From Pseudoalteromonas holothuriae (GTDB taxonomy: Bacteria > Pseudomonadota > Gammaproteobacteria > Enterobacterales > Alteromonadaceae): a stretch of 64,000 nt of DNA. The notes beneath the pieces are model-generated. The model was not told the origin of the DNA and made no database searches. It saw nothing but the letters and a program-made list of their open reading frames with translations. The DNA is taken from the NCBI RefSeq assembly GCF_945859825.1, contig NZ_CAMAPC010000014.1, forward strand, positions 1 to 64,000, given 5' to 3'. The position numbers and the translations under genes are program-made. Below are positions 57,150-64,000 of this stretch, piece by piece. Each line of letters begins with the position of its first letter. Positions within the stretch are counted from its first letter, which is position 1.

Positions 57150-57899
57150 TTATTGCTGTTTTGTACGTCTTAAGCTGCGCTCGATGCGCGAACGCTCTTT
57201 GCCAGCTTCAAGTAATGCTTCTTCAATGAACGCTAAGTGCGCGTTACTCGCTAATCGTGCTTTTTCTGGATTACCGTTAATCACGGACTCTAATAACACT
57301 TTGCGATGCTCCGCGAGCTGTTCACTGACATCCGACTTTTGCACCAAAACGGTTAAGTTTTGCAATACGTTTTGTTCTAGTAACGTCTGCATACCACGCA
57401 TTAGGTGCAATAACACCACATTATGTGAAGCTTCCGCCACCGTAAAATGAAATGCATTAATCGCCGCCGCAGTTTGGGTTAACTCCCCTTGTGCTTGGGC
57501 TATTTTATCAAAGCTGCTTTGTACCTTTTCAAAATCCGTGTCGGTACCGCGCAATGCGGCATAATAAGCAGCTATGCCCTCAAGCGCATGACGAAACTCC
57601 AATAAATCAAATTGCGATTCTGGATGCTTACTGATCAAATCAAACAATGGATCAGTAAGCCCTTCTTCCAACTGATTTTTTACATATGTACCACCGCCTT
57701 GACGACGCGTTACCAACCCCTTCGCCTCAAGCTTTTGAATTGCTTCTCGCAAAGAAGGTCTTGAAACCTCAAACTGCTTCGCCAACTCCCTCTCAGGAGG
57801 TAACTTTTCACCCGGCATTAAAGAGCCCTCAAGGATCATATTCTCGAGCTGCTCCAAAATAACATCGGATAACTTCGCTGCTTTTATCTTTAAAGACAT
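57150..57899 (-). CDS. pdhR: Pyruvate dehydrogenase complex repressor
   Basis: 249 residues from the ATG at 57899 (MSLKIKAAKLSDVI). A GntR winged helix at about 8-75 (LPPERELAKQFEVSRPSLRE) and an FCD effector domain, DxxxFH-type with ALEGIAAYYAA and NAFHFTVAEASHN. It senses pyruvate. Same strand and order pdhR-aceE-aceF-lpdA as in E. coli; the operator upstream suggests autoregulation of the whole operon. Confidence 0.96.
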   Translation of the reverse strand: MSLKIKAAKLSDVILEQLENMILEGSLMPGEKLPPERELAKQFEVSRPSLREAIQKLEAKGLVTRRQGGGTYVKNQLEEGLTDPLFDLISKHPESQFDLLEFRHALEGIAAYYAALRGTDTDFEKVQSSFDKIAQAQGELTQTAAAINAFHFTVAEASHNVVLLHLMRGMQTLLEQNVLQNLTVLVQKSDVSEQLAEHRKVLLESVINGNPEKARLASNAHLAFIEEALLEAGKERSRIERSLRRTKQQ

Positions 57900-57974
57900 T
57901 GATCTAACGCCAAATTTCAGTGTACTAAAAATCACTGAGAACAGTAATTTTCAGTGCCATTAAAACCAAAAGGT

Positions 57975-57994
57975 AAATTGGTCATACCAAATTT
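57975..57994. promoter_or_regulatory. PdhR operator
   Basis: AAATTGGTCATACCAAATTT: the palindrome ATTGGT-N3-ACCAA(A)T fits the known PdhR consensus ATTGGTNNNACCAAT. It lies about 76 bases upstream of the pdhR ATG. Confidence 0.85.
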
Positions 57995-58223
57995 GAGCAT
58001 TACGTTATCAAAATCAATGCAGAGTGTCAAAAATCTGCGTAGTAATAACAATTAAGTGTACAGGCAAAGTTTGATATTTATACAAAAGCATCTTACTTTA
58101 TTGAGAAAAGCAAAAAGGTCTGACCAGTTGCGAGAATTCTTAAATATGCACCTCTCACAGCTCATTTATTAGATGTACCTTTACTTGCCTATTTACATAC
58201 TATGAGCAATTAGGCCGGGAGTG

Positions 58224-58489
58224 GACAGCCTATGTTTATACAAGAATGCAGATTGTTAAAGAGATCCTGACCTTCGTCAGGAAGACAACAGGCGTATGTC
58301 TGGGCATTGCCGTACTCCTGTCTCATAATTGAGTCTAATTTAGCCATTACACAAGAAAGGTGGCATATAGCTCCAAATAGCTAGGTAGGGGGTTGATAGC
58401 CCATGTTTATACAAGAATGCAGATTGTTAAAGAGATCCTGACCTTCGTCAGGAAGACGACAAGTGTACGCTTAGGCACTGCCGCCCTTC
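58224..58489. repeat. Tandem duplicated non-coding unit with rrn boxA-like segment
   Basis: Two units of about 95 bases, 171 bases apart (58224-58318 and 58395-58489). A core of 55 bases (58232-58286 and 58403-58457) is identical, while flanks differ. The core contains a stem TCCTGAC-CTTC-GTCAGGA and, on the minus strand, CTCTTTAACAATCTGCATTC, which resembles the boxA/leader sequence of rRNA operons. No rRNA or tRNA is present. It may be a pair of small RNA genes or a copied rrn leader. The 57995-58223 stretch before it holds nothing recognisable. Confidence 0.7.
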
Positions 58490-58500
58490 TAATTACCCGT

Positions 58501-59523
58501 CTAAGTCGGAATAGCTAGCAAATAAAGTACTTGTAGCAATGAGCCATTACAAATAGCGGCATCTGCCTGTTCAACGACTTTTGGTTTGCCATGTACCGCA
58601 ATGCCAGTGCCCGCCTGTGCCATCATCAATAAGTCATTGGCACCATCACCCATGGCTACCGTTTGTGCTTTATCCAGCTTTAGCTGCTCGGTCAACATGC
58701 AGAGTATGTCAGCTTTTTTCTGTGCGTCGACCACTTCACCTAATACCTTGCCGGTTAATTGATTATTCTCAATTTGCAACTCATTGGCATAACACCCATC
58801 AAGTTGCAACGGCTCAAGCAAAGCTTCAGCAAACCAAGTAAAACCACCTGAGGCGATAGCTAAATGCCAATGATGTTGTTTAAGGTGGGCACATAAAGGT
58901 TTGATCCCATCCATCAAAGGTAAGTCATTCTTGAGTGTTTGAATTAAGCTAAGCTCAATACCTGCAAGCTTGCTCACCCGCTGATGCAAGCTGTCGCTAA
59001 ATGCCAGTTGCCCAGCCATTGCTTGCGCAGTAACTTGCGCAACTTCCTCATATACATTTGCTAAGCGCGCAATTTCGTCAATGCATTCAATTTTGATTAC
59101 TGTTGAGTCCATATCCATTACCAGTAAACCTGGCTTGGCCGTTGTTGGCGGGTTTACCAAAATTGCAGTTTGTAAAAACAGTGCGTGAGCAGCTTCTCTT
59201 AACTCTTTTTTTAGTTGTTTTGACACCTTTTGAGCATACTGCTTTGGTACATACATTACCATAGCCTCTGGCAAGGCTGGGTGCGGGTGGTAATAACATA
59301 GGCCACTCACAGGTAAATCTGAGTTATCTAGAAAAGCCAAAAAGTTCTGTAACTTGGCAGTCGTTAACTGCTCACCAAATAGCGTAATAAATACGCCCTT
59401 TTGCGCATCTGGCGCGCCATCAATTAGCTGATATTGTGCATTTTCAATTTGATACCATTTTGCTAGAGTGAACAGATGAGACAAATCATGATCAGGTAGT
59501 TGCACAAGGCCAGAGGTAAGCAT
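58501..59523 (-). CDS. serB: Phosphoserine phosphatase
   Basis: 340 residues from the ATG at 59523, with AGGAGC upstream. Catalytic MDMDSTVIKIECID (DxDST), Ser of SGGFTWFAEALL, and GDGANDLLMMAQAG. The N-terminal ACT-like region (about 1-120) is as in gammaproteobacterial SerB. Last step of serine synthesis. Divergent from ahpA as in E. coli (serB/ytjB). Confidence 0.97.
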   Translation of the reverse strand: MLTSGLVQLPDHDLSHLFTLAKWYQIENAQYQLIDGAPDAQKGVFITLFGEQLTTAKLQNFLAFLDNSDLPVSGLCYYHPHPALPEAMVMYVPKQYAQKVSKQLKKELREAAHALFLQTAILVNPPTTAKPGLLVMDMDSTVIKIECIDEIARLANVYEEVAQVTAQAMAGQLAFSDSLHQRVSKLAGIELSLIQTLKNDLPLMDGIKPLCAHLKQHHWHLAIASGGFTWFAEALLEPLQLDGCYANELQIENNQLTGKVLGEVVDAQKKADILCMLTEQLKLDKAQTVAMGDGANDLLMMAQAGTGIAVHGKPKVVEQADAAICNGSLLQVLYLLAIPT

Positions 59524-59598
59524 ATATAAGCTCCTAAATAACAGACTCGTCCTTTTTAACATCTATCAAGGATACTGTCAGCAACCAACACGGGTAAT

Positions 59599-60216
59599 AT
59601 GAAAAATACACATGCAATCGAGTTACTAAAGTCTTCTCGCGGTCGCCGCCTAGTTCGGCTACTCATCGCCGCAGCTTGTTTTATTGCTATAGCATGGCTT
59701 GGCGTAAATACTAGCTTTCAATCTCATCAGTTATTGCATAATCAGGCTGACTTAAATGCAAGAAGTCTAATTAAACAATTTGCTTTAAATGCAGCAAAGC
59801 CTCTTGGTGACAAAAATTTGCCACAACTTAAAACATTGAGTGAACATTTAGAGCGCGATGACAATGTGCTAAGCATCGCCATTTACAACCAAATGGGAGA
59901 GCTAATTGTAAGTGGCAGTAATTTTCAAGAGAACGATAATTTTTATAATCTGCCTATTGATTTAGCGGGTATTAGCAAACTAAAAACGCCCATTGTAGAA
60001 CCCATAACTTATGACAACCAACCCATTGGGTTTGCCAGTATGGTGTATTTAACAAAATCAGCGATGAGCCAAAGTCATTACCACTTTCACGAGTTGGGCC
60101 GTATGGTATTAGTGATGTTACTTATCACCTGCGTTTTTACTTGGCAAATAGGTCGTGCGCTTAAAGGCTGGGAAGTAAAACGTCAAATACGAAAAAGTGT
60201 ACAAGATGATGAATAA
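59599..60216 (+). CDS. AhpA/YtjB (Smp) family membrane protein
   Basis: 205 residues. Two membrane helices (about 20-38 and 168-188) enclosing a periplasmic domain with ERDDNVLSIAIYNQMGELI, a PAS/dCACHE-like look, and a basic cytoplasmic tail KGWEVKRQIRKS. Known relatives are E. coli YtjB/Smp and Pasteurella AhpA. Function poorly known. Its last 34 bases overlap the convergent tatD 3' end. Confidence 0.88.
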   Translation: MKNTHAIELLKSSRGRRLVRLLIAAACFIAIAWLGVNTSFQSHQLLHNQADLNARSLIKQFALNAAKPLGDKNLPQLKTLSEHLERDDNVLSIAIYNQMGELIVSGSNFQENDNFYNLPIDLAGISKLKTPIVEPITYDNQPIGFASMVYLTKSAMSQSHYHFHELGRMVLVMLLITCVFTWQIGRALKGWEVKRQIRKSVQDDE

Positions 60217-60947
60217 AGCTGCTGCGCGATGTGCTCTGGGCTTTCGCTACGTAACTGGCATAAGTGCCTAAACACCTCAACCAATCTTTTAGGTACATTA
60301 ACTTGCCCTTGATAGCCTGACAAAGGCATTGAGGGCGCATCGGTTTCTAACAACACACTCTCTAGCGGTAGTTGAGCAAATACTTGTCGCGTTTTGTTAG
60401 CTCGCTCATAGCTAATGGTACCACCAACTCCTAACTTAAACCCTTGCTTAATATAATACTGGGCTTGTTGCATAGACCCAGAAAACGCGTGAATAACACC
60501 GCCATGCTTTGGTGGCACAAGCTTAAAAGCCTGAGCAATTAGGTGATGGCTTTGCCTATGATGAACAATCAGCGGCAATGTCAATTGGTTACTCAAGCGT
60601 ATGTGTTCAACAAATAATTCAAGCTGGTAGTCAAGGTTTGGGCATGTGCCATCAATACCACATTCACCAATGGCAACAATATCATCGCGATATTGTTGCG
60701 CTAGGGCTTTTATATCAGCAAATGCTTGCTCATTGTGTTGCTCAATAAAATAGGGGTGCAGGCCTATGGCAATGTGACATTGGGGATATTTTTTTGCAAA
60801 CTCAATTAAAGAGGCACTTTGAACACTACTCACCCCTGGCACGATAAAATGTCGAATACCCACATCATGTGCTTGCGCAAGGTGGTGATCTAAGCCCTCT
60901 TTTAACTCAGCAAAATCAAGGTGGCAGTGGCTATCAACAAAATACAT
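60183..60947 (-). CDS. TatD-family metal-dependent hydrolase
   Basis: 254 residues from the ATG at 60947 (MYFVDSHCHLDF). Metal ligands in DSHCHLD, the acidic residue of IGECGID, His in IVHHRQSH and HAFSGS, Asp in LETDAPSMP. The family includes DNases and D-aminoacyl-tRNA-editing-like enzymes, so the exact substrate is open. No membrane part. The C-terminal codons overlap ahpA. Confidence 0.93.
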   Translation of the reverse strand: MYFVDSHCHLDFAELKEGLDHHLAQAHDVGIRHFIVPGVSSVQSASLIEFAKKYPQCHIAIGLHPYFIEQHNEQAFADIKALAQQYRDDIVAIGECGIDGTCPNLDYQLELFVEHIRLSNQLTLPLIVHHRQSHHLIAQAFKLVPPKHGGVIHAFSGSMQQAQYYIKQGFKLGVGGTISYERANKTRQVFAQLPLESVLLETDAPSMPLSGYQGQVNVPKRLVEVFRHLCQLRSESPEHIAQQLYSSSCTLFRI

Positions 60948-61048
60948 GTGCAACACATTCAGTGGTTAAATTATCACGTAATGTAAAGAACACAGTAATG
61001 CCAATCAAAATAACAACCCCACCTAAGTGTAAACTCACATTTATTCGC

Positions 61049-61687
61049 TTATGGGTTTAATCTATCAACATCCCAGTTCCCACCCGCCTTTTTAATGTAC
61101 ATAAAACGGTCATGCAAACGGTGTTCTCCACCTTGCCAAAATTCAACTTTGGTTGGCTCAACACAATATCCCCCCCAAAAGTCAGGGAGTGGGATTTCAC
61201 CTTTTGAAAATTTTGCTTTCATATTGTGAAAGGTTTCCATTAGCACTTTACGTGATGATACCGGGCGAGATTGCGCTGATGCCCATGCTGCCAATTGGCT
61301 TTCAGCAGGGCGCGATAAAAAGTACTTAGCAACGGCTGCCGTAGACAATGGCTTTGCCTCACCATATACAATTACTTGGCGTTCTATTTCATGCCAAGGA
61401 AAATGCAAACACAGTTTATTATTACTTTTTAGTTCCTGCGCTTTTCGAGATCCTGTGTTGGTAAAAAACACAAACCCCTGCTCATCAAGATGTTTTAACA
61501 ACACAATGCGCTGCGACGGTTGGCCATGCTCATCTACAGTCGCAACAACCATCGCTGTTGGGTCGGTAAATTTAGCGTCAACCGCTTGTTGTAACCAAGT
61601 CTCAAATTGTGAAATTGGGTTATCGGCCAACATCTCACGACGCAGCCCACCTTTAGTGTATTCTCGACGAATATCTTCAAGTTTCAT
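61049..61687 (-). CDS. pdxH: Pyridoxine/pyridoxamine 5'-phosphate oxidase
   Basis: 212 residues from the ATG at 61687, with AAGGAAA upstream. FMN-binding segment [30 protein letters not shown], and a C-terminal [13 protein letters not shown]. It makes pyridoxal phosphate, the cofactor of GcvP among others. Confidence 0.97.
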   Translation of the reverse strand: MKLEDIRREYTKGGLRREMLADNPISQFETWLQQAVDAKFTDPTAMVVATVDEHGQPSQRIVLLKHLDEQGFVFFTNTGSRKAQELKSNNKLCLHFPWHEIERQVIVYGEAKPLSTAAVAKYFLSRPAESQLAAWASAQSRPVSSRKVLMETFHNMKAKFSKGEIPLPDFWGGYCVEPTKVEFWQGGEHRLHDRFMYIKKAGGNWDVDRLNP

Positions 61688-61700
61688 GATTTTTCCTTTC

Positions 61701-61735
61701 AAAAAAGCCGCATTAAACTTCGTTTGATGCGGCTT
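61701..61735 (-). terminator. Terminator after argS
   Basis: GCCGCATTAAAC / GTTTGATGCGGC stem of about 14 bp with one mismatch, followed by TTTTTT on the minus strand. It directly precedes the pdxH ribosome site. Confidence 0.85.
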
Positions 61736-61781
61736 CTAAGTTAACACATTTGGTACTGAGTACAATTGAGCAAATGCAAAA

Positions 61782-63524
61782 TTACATTTGCTCCATCACT
61801 TCAATCCCTAATAAGTCTAAGCCTGTACGTAATGTATTAGCGACTAAGTTACAAAGTACCAGACGACTATCGCGTACATCACTTGTCACATCCTCTTTTA
61901 AAATCGGGCAAGCTTCATAAAAAGTCATATAAAGACTCGCCAATTCATACAAGTAGCCACACAATACGTGCGGCGTTGCTTCATTGATCATCAGATCAAG
62001 CACTTCTTCCATTTGTAGTAACTTAATGGCTAACGCTTTTTCTTGCGGCTCTAAAATACTAACAGAAGCACTGAATGCGTTACTATCAACACCTGATTTA
62101 CGGAAAATACTGCGTACACGTGTGTAGGCATACTGCAAATAAGGTGCAGTTGCCCCTTCAAAGCTCAGCATGCTATCCCAGTTGAAAATATAATCACTGG
62201 TACGGTGCTTCGATAAATCAGCGTATTTAACGGCACCAATGCCAACTTTACGAGCTATTTCTTCACGCTCTTCATCACAGATACCTGAGTCACGCTTTGC
62301 CAGTTTGTCACTTGCTCGACTAATTGCTTCTTCCAATAAATCAGCCAGTTTTACCGTACCACCTGTGCGCGTTTTAAACGGCTTACCATCATTACCCATC
62401 ATTGTTCCAAATGGGCAAAATTCATAGCTTGTTTCATCACGTAACAAGCCGGCTTTACGGGCAGTTAGCTCAACTTGATTAAAGTGTAAACTTTGACGCG
62501 CATCTACAAAAATCAGTACCCGATCAGCTCCAAGCTTATTAGAACGGTAATCACATGCAGCTAAGTCAGTGGTTGCATACAAAAAGCCACCGCCTGATTT
62601 TTGTACAATGAATACCGACGGCTCACCATCTTTATTAGCCAGTTCATCAAGAAATACCACTTGTGCGCCTTGATCTTCAACGGCGATGTTTTTATCTTTT
62701 AACAGTGTAAGAATGTTATTTAACTCACTGTTATAAGCACTTTCCGCCATGATGTCATCACGCGTAAGTGTTACATTGAGACGCTTGTACACCTCTTCAG
62801 AGTGCTTAACAGAAGTATCTATAAATAAGTGCCATAGTTTTTCACAGTGTGCATCGCCACTTTGTAGTTTAACTACATAATTACGCGCTTTATCTGCAAA
62901 GCCCTCTTCATCATCAAAACGCTTTTTAGCATCACGATAAAATGACTCAAGATCAGCCAAAGCGACAGATTCAAGATCCACGCCTTGATTAAGTAAGTCT
63001 TCAAGGTGTGCTATGAGCATACCAAACTGAGTACCCCAATCACCCATATGGTTTTGACGTACCACAGAATCGCCTCGAAACTCGAGCGCGCGCACAACAG
63101 AGTCCCCTATAATGGTCGAACGCAAGTGGCCAACATGCATCTCTTTGGCAAGGTTAGGTGATGAATAGTCTACAACTACTTTCTGAGGTGCCACATGCTC
63201 AGCCACCCCTAATTTATTGTCTTGATTAGCGACTTCAATACTTGCTGATAAAAACTCTGGCTTTAAGTGAATATTTATGAAACCTGGGCCTGCAATTTCT
63301 GTTTTTGCAGCAATGTCACTCACATCCAAATTATCTATAATTTTCTGAGCAAGCTCACGCGGGTTAGTTTTAAGCGCTTTAGCTGCGCCCATTGCACCAT
63401 TGATTTGATAATCACCAAACTGTGGACGTGTGCTTTGCGTTACGGCTGGGTTCGAGCCTTCCGGAATACCTGCAGCTAGCATCGCCGCATTGGCTTTTTC
63501 GACTAAAATAGTTTTAATGTTCAT
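61782..63524 (-). CDS. argS: Arginyl-tRNA synthetase
   Basis: 580 residues. Class [14 protein letters not shown] (HxGH motif), the KMSKS region replaced by the usual arginyl variant near [15 protein letters not shown], and a C-terminal anticodon-binding domain with [15 protein letters not shown]-terminal Add-1 domain present. It follows prfC by 21 bases. Confidence 0.97.
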   Translation of the reverse strand: MNIKTILVEKANAAMLAAGIPEGSNPAVTQSTRPQFGDYQINGAMGAAKALKTNPRELAQKIIDNLDVSDIAAKTEIAGPGFINIHLKPEFLSASIEVANQDNKLGVAEHVAPQKVVVDYSSPNLAKEMHVGHLRSTIIGDSVVRALEFRGDSVVRQNHMGDWGTQFGMLIAHLEDLLNQGVDLESVALADLESFYRDAKKRFDDEEGFADKARNYVVKLQSGDAHCEKLWHLFIDTSVKHSEEVYKRLNVTLTRDDIMAESAYNSELNNILTLLKDKNIAVEDQGAQVVFLDELANKDGEPSVFIVQKSGGGFLYATTDLAACDYRSNKLGADRVLIFVDARQSLHFNQVELTARKAGLLRDETSYEFCPFGTMMGNDGKPFKTRTGGTVKLADLLEEAISRASDKLAKRDSGICDEEREEIARKVGIGAVKYADLSKHRTSDYIFNWDSMLSFEGATAPYLQYAYTRVRSIFRKSGVDSNAFSASVSILEPQEKALAIKLLQMEEVLDLMINEATPHVLCGYLYELASLYMTFYEACPILKEDVTSDVRDSRLVLCNLVANTLRTGLDLLGIEVMEQM

Positions 63525-63545
63525 TCGTTATCCTTTAAATGCGGT

Positions 63546-64000
63546 TTAGTGTTCACGAGTATGGTGAAACTCAACGTCTGGGTATCGTTCCATAGATAAA
63601 TTCAAGTTAACGCGACTTGGGGCAACGTAGGTTAAATTATCACCGCCATCTAATGCCAAGTTCGCTTCACATTTGCGCCTAAACTCAGCCATTTTCTTCT
63701 CGTCCGAGCAACTCACCCAGCGCGCTGTTTGCACATTCACACTCTCATAAATCGCATCAACGTTATATTCTGCTTTTAAACGTGCTACAACCACATCAAA
63801 CTGCAATACACCCACAGCACCAACAATTAAATCATTGTTTATCAATGGTCTAAATACCTGAACAGCCCCTTCTTCAGAAAGCTGCACTAAGCCTTTTAAT
63901 AACTGCTTTTGCTTTAACGGGTCTTTTAAACGAATGCGTCGGAATAGTTCCGGTGCAAAGTTTGGAATACCACTGAACTTAAGCTTTTCACCTTGCGTAA
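63546..64000 (-). CDS. prfC: Peptide chain release factor 3, C-terminal part (gene runs off the window)
   Basis: The frame stays open to the window edge; the 151 codons seen are the C-terminal domain of RF3. [28 protein letters not shown] and [16 protein letters not shown] are its characteristic stretches. RF3 is a GTPase that recycles RF1/RF2 after termination. The G domain lies outside the window. Confidence 0.95.
   Translation of the reverse strand, partial: TQGEKLKFSGIPNFAPELFRRIRLKDPLKQKQLLKGLVQLSEEGAVQVFRPLINNDLIVGAVGVLQFDVVVARLKAEYNVDAIYESVNVQTARWVSCSDEKKMAEFRRKCEANLALDGGDNLTYVAPSRVNLNLSMERYPDVEFHHTREH

Overview
The window looks like a chromosomal core segment of a marine gammaproteobacterium of the Alteromonadales, most probably Pseudoalteromonas. 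This rests on moderate to low GC, on protein sequences close to the Escherichia/Vibrio/Shewanella type, and on gene order (ygfB-pepP-ubiH-ubiI-gcvTHP, 6S RNA, mutY-yggX, serB opposite smp/ahpA, fbpABC, aceEF-lpd-pdhR, argS). The genus is inferred from familiarity, not from a search.

Layout. 1-4300: an AT-rich accessory operon on the minus strand, downstream of gcvP. It encodes an alpha/beta-hydrolase effector, a small middle component and an SMC-like ABC ATPase with a zinc hook, which is an ABC-three-component (ABC-3C) predicted conflict system, followed by a small zinc-binding protein. 4456-9732: glycine cleavage operon gcvT-gcvH-gcvP, with a shortened GcvT-like paralogue just upstream. 9863-10708: a LysR regulator. 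10945-15175: ygfB-pepP-ubiH-ubiI. 15368-15555: 6S RNA on the plus strand, without its usual zapA/fau neighbours. 15794-22548: DUF3718 protein, folA, obgE, rpmA, rplU, ispB, yggX, mutY, trmB. 22769-29574: rsmC, a CHASE8-like sensor kinase with a YfiR-like periplasmic partner, then arcA and arcB facing each other. 29786-33175: folE2, a DUF2726 protein, mtnN, cobD/cbiB. 33424-37868: tyrS, an M23 endopeptidase, mdh, argR. 37901-42516: ferric iron transporter fbpABC with a DyP peroxidase as fourth gene. 42647-43316: a CsrB-type sRNA with about 26 GGA motifs and an upstream GacA/UvrY-type box. 43330-50649: DTW protein, GNAT, DUF2750, manB/manC, an IS110 remnant and a membrane acyltransferase. 50907-57899: lpd, aceF, aceE, pdhR with a PdhR operator. 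58224-58489: a tandem duplicated non-coding unit. 58501-64000: serB, ahpA, tatD, pdxH, argS and the 3' part of prfC.

How parts fit together. The pyruvate dehydrogenase genes with PdhR, malate dehydrogenase, ArcAB and CsrB form a central-carbon and redox control set. FolA, FolE2 and the glycine cleavage genes are all folate linked. UbiH, UbiI and IspB serve ubiquinone synthesis.

Non-coding structure. Two dispersed MITE-like repeat families occupy intergenic spaces: family A, about 165 bp, with six full or partial copies; and family B, about 197 bp, with two copies. Neither contains a transposase gene. Many convincing factor-independent terminators were seen. No tRNA, rRNA, CRISPR array or intact insertion sequence was found.
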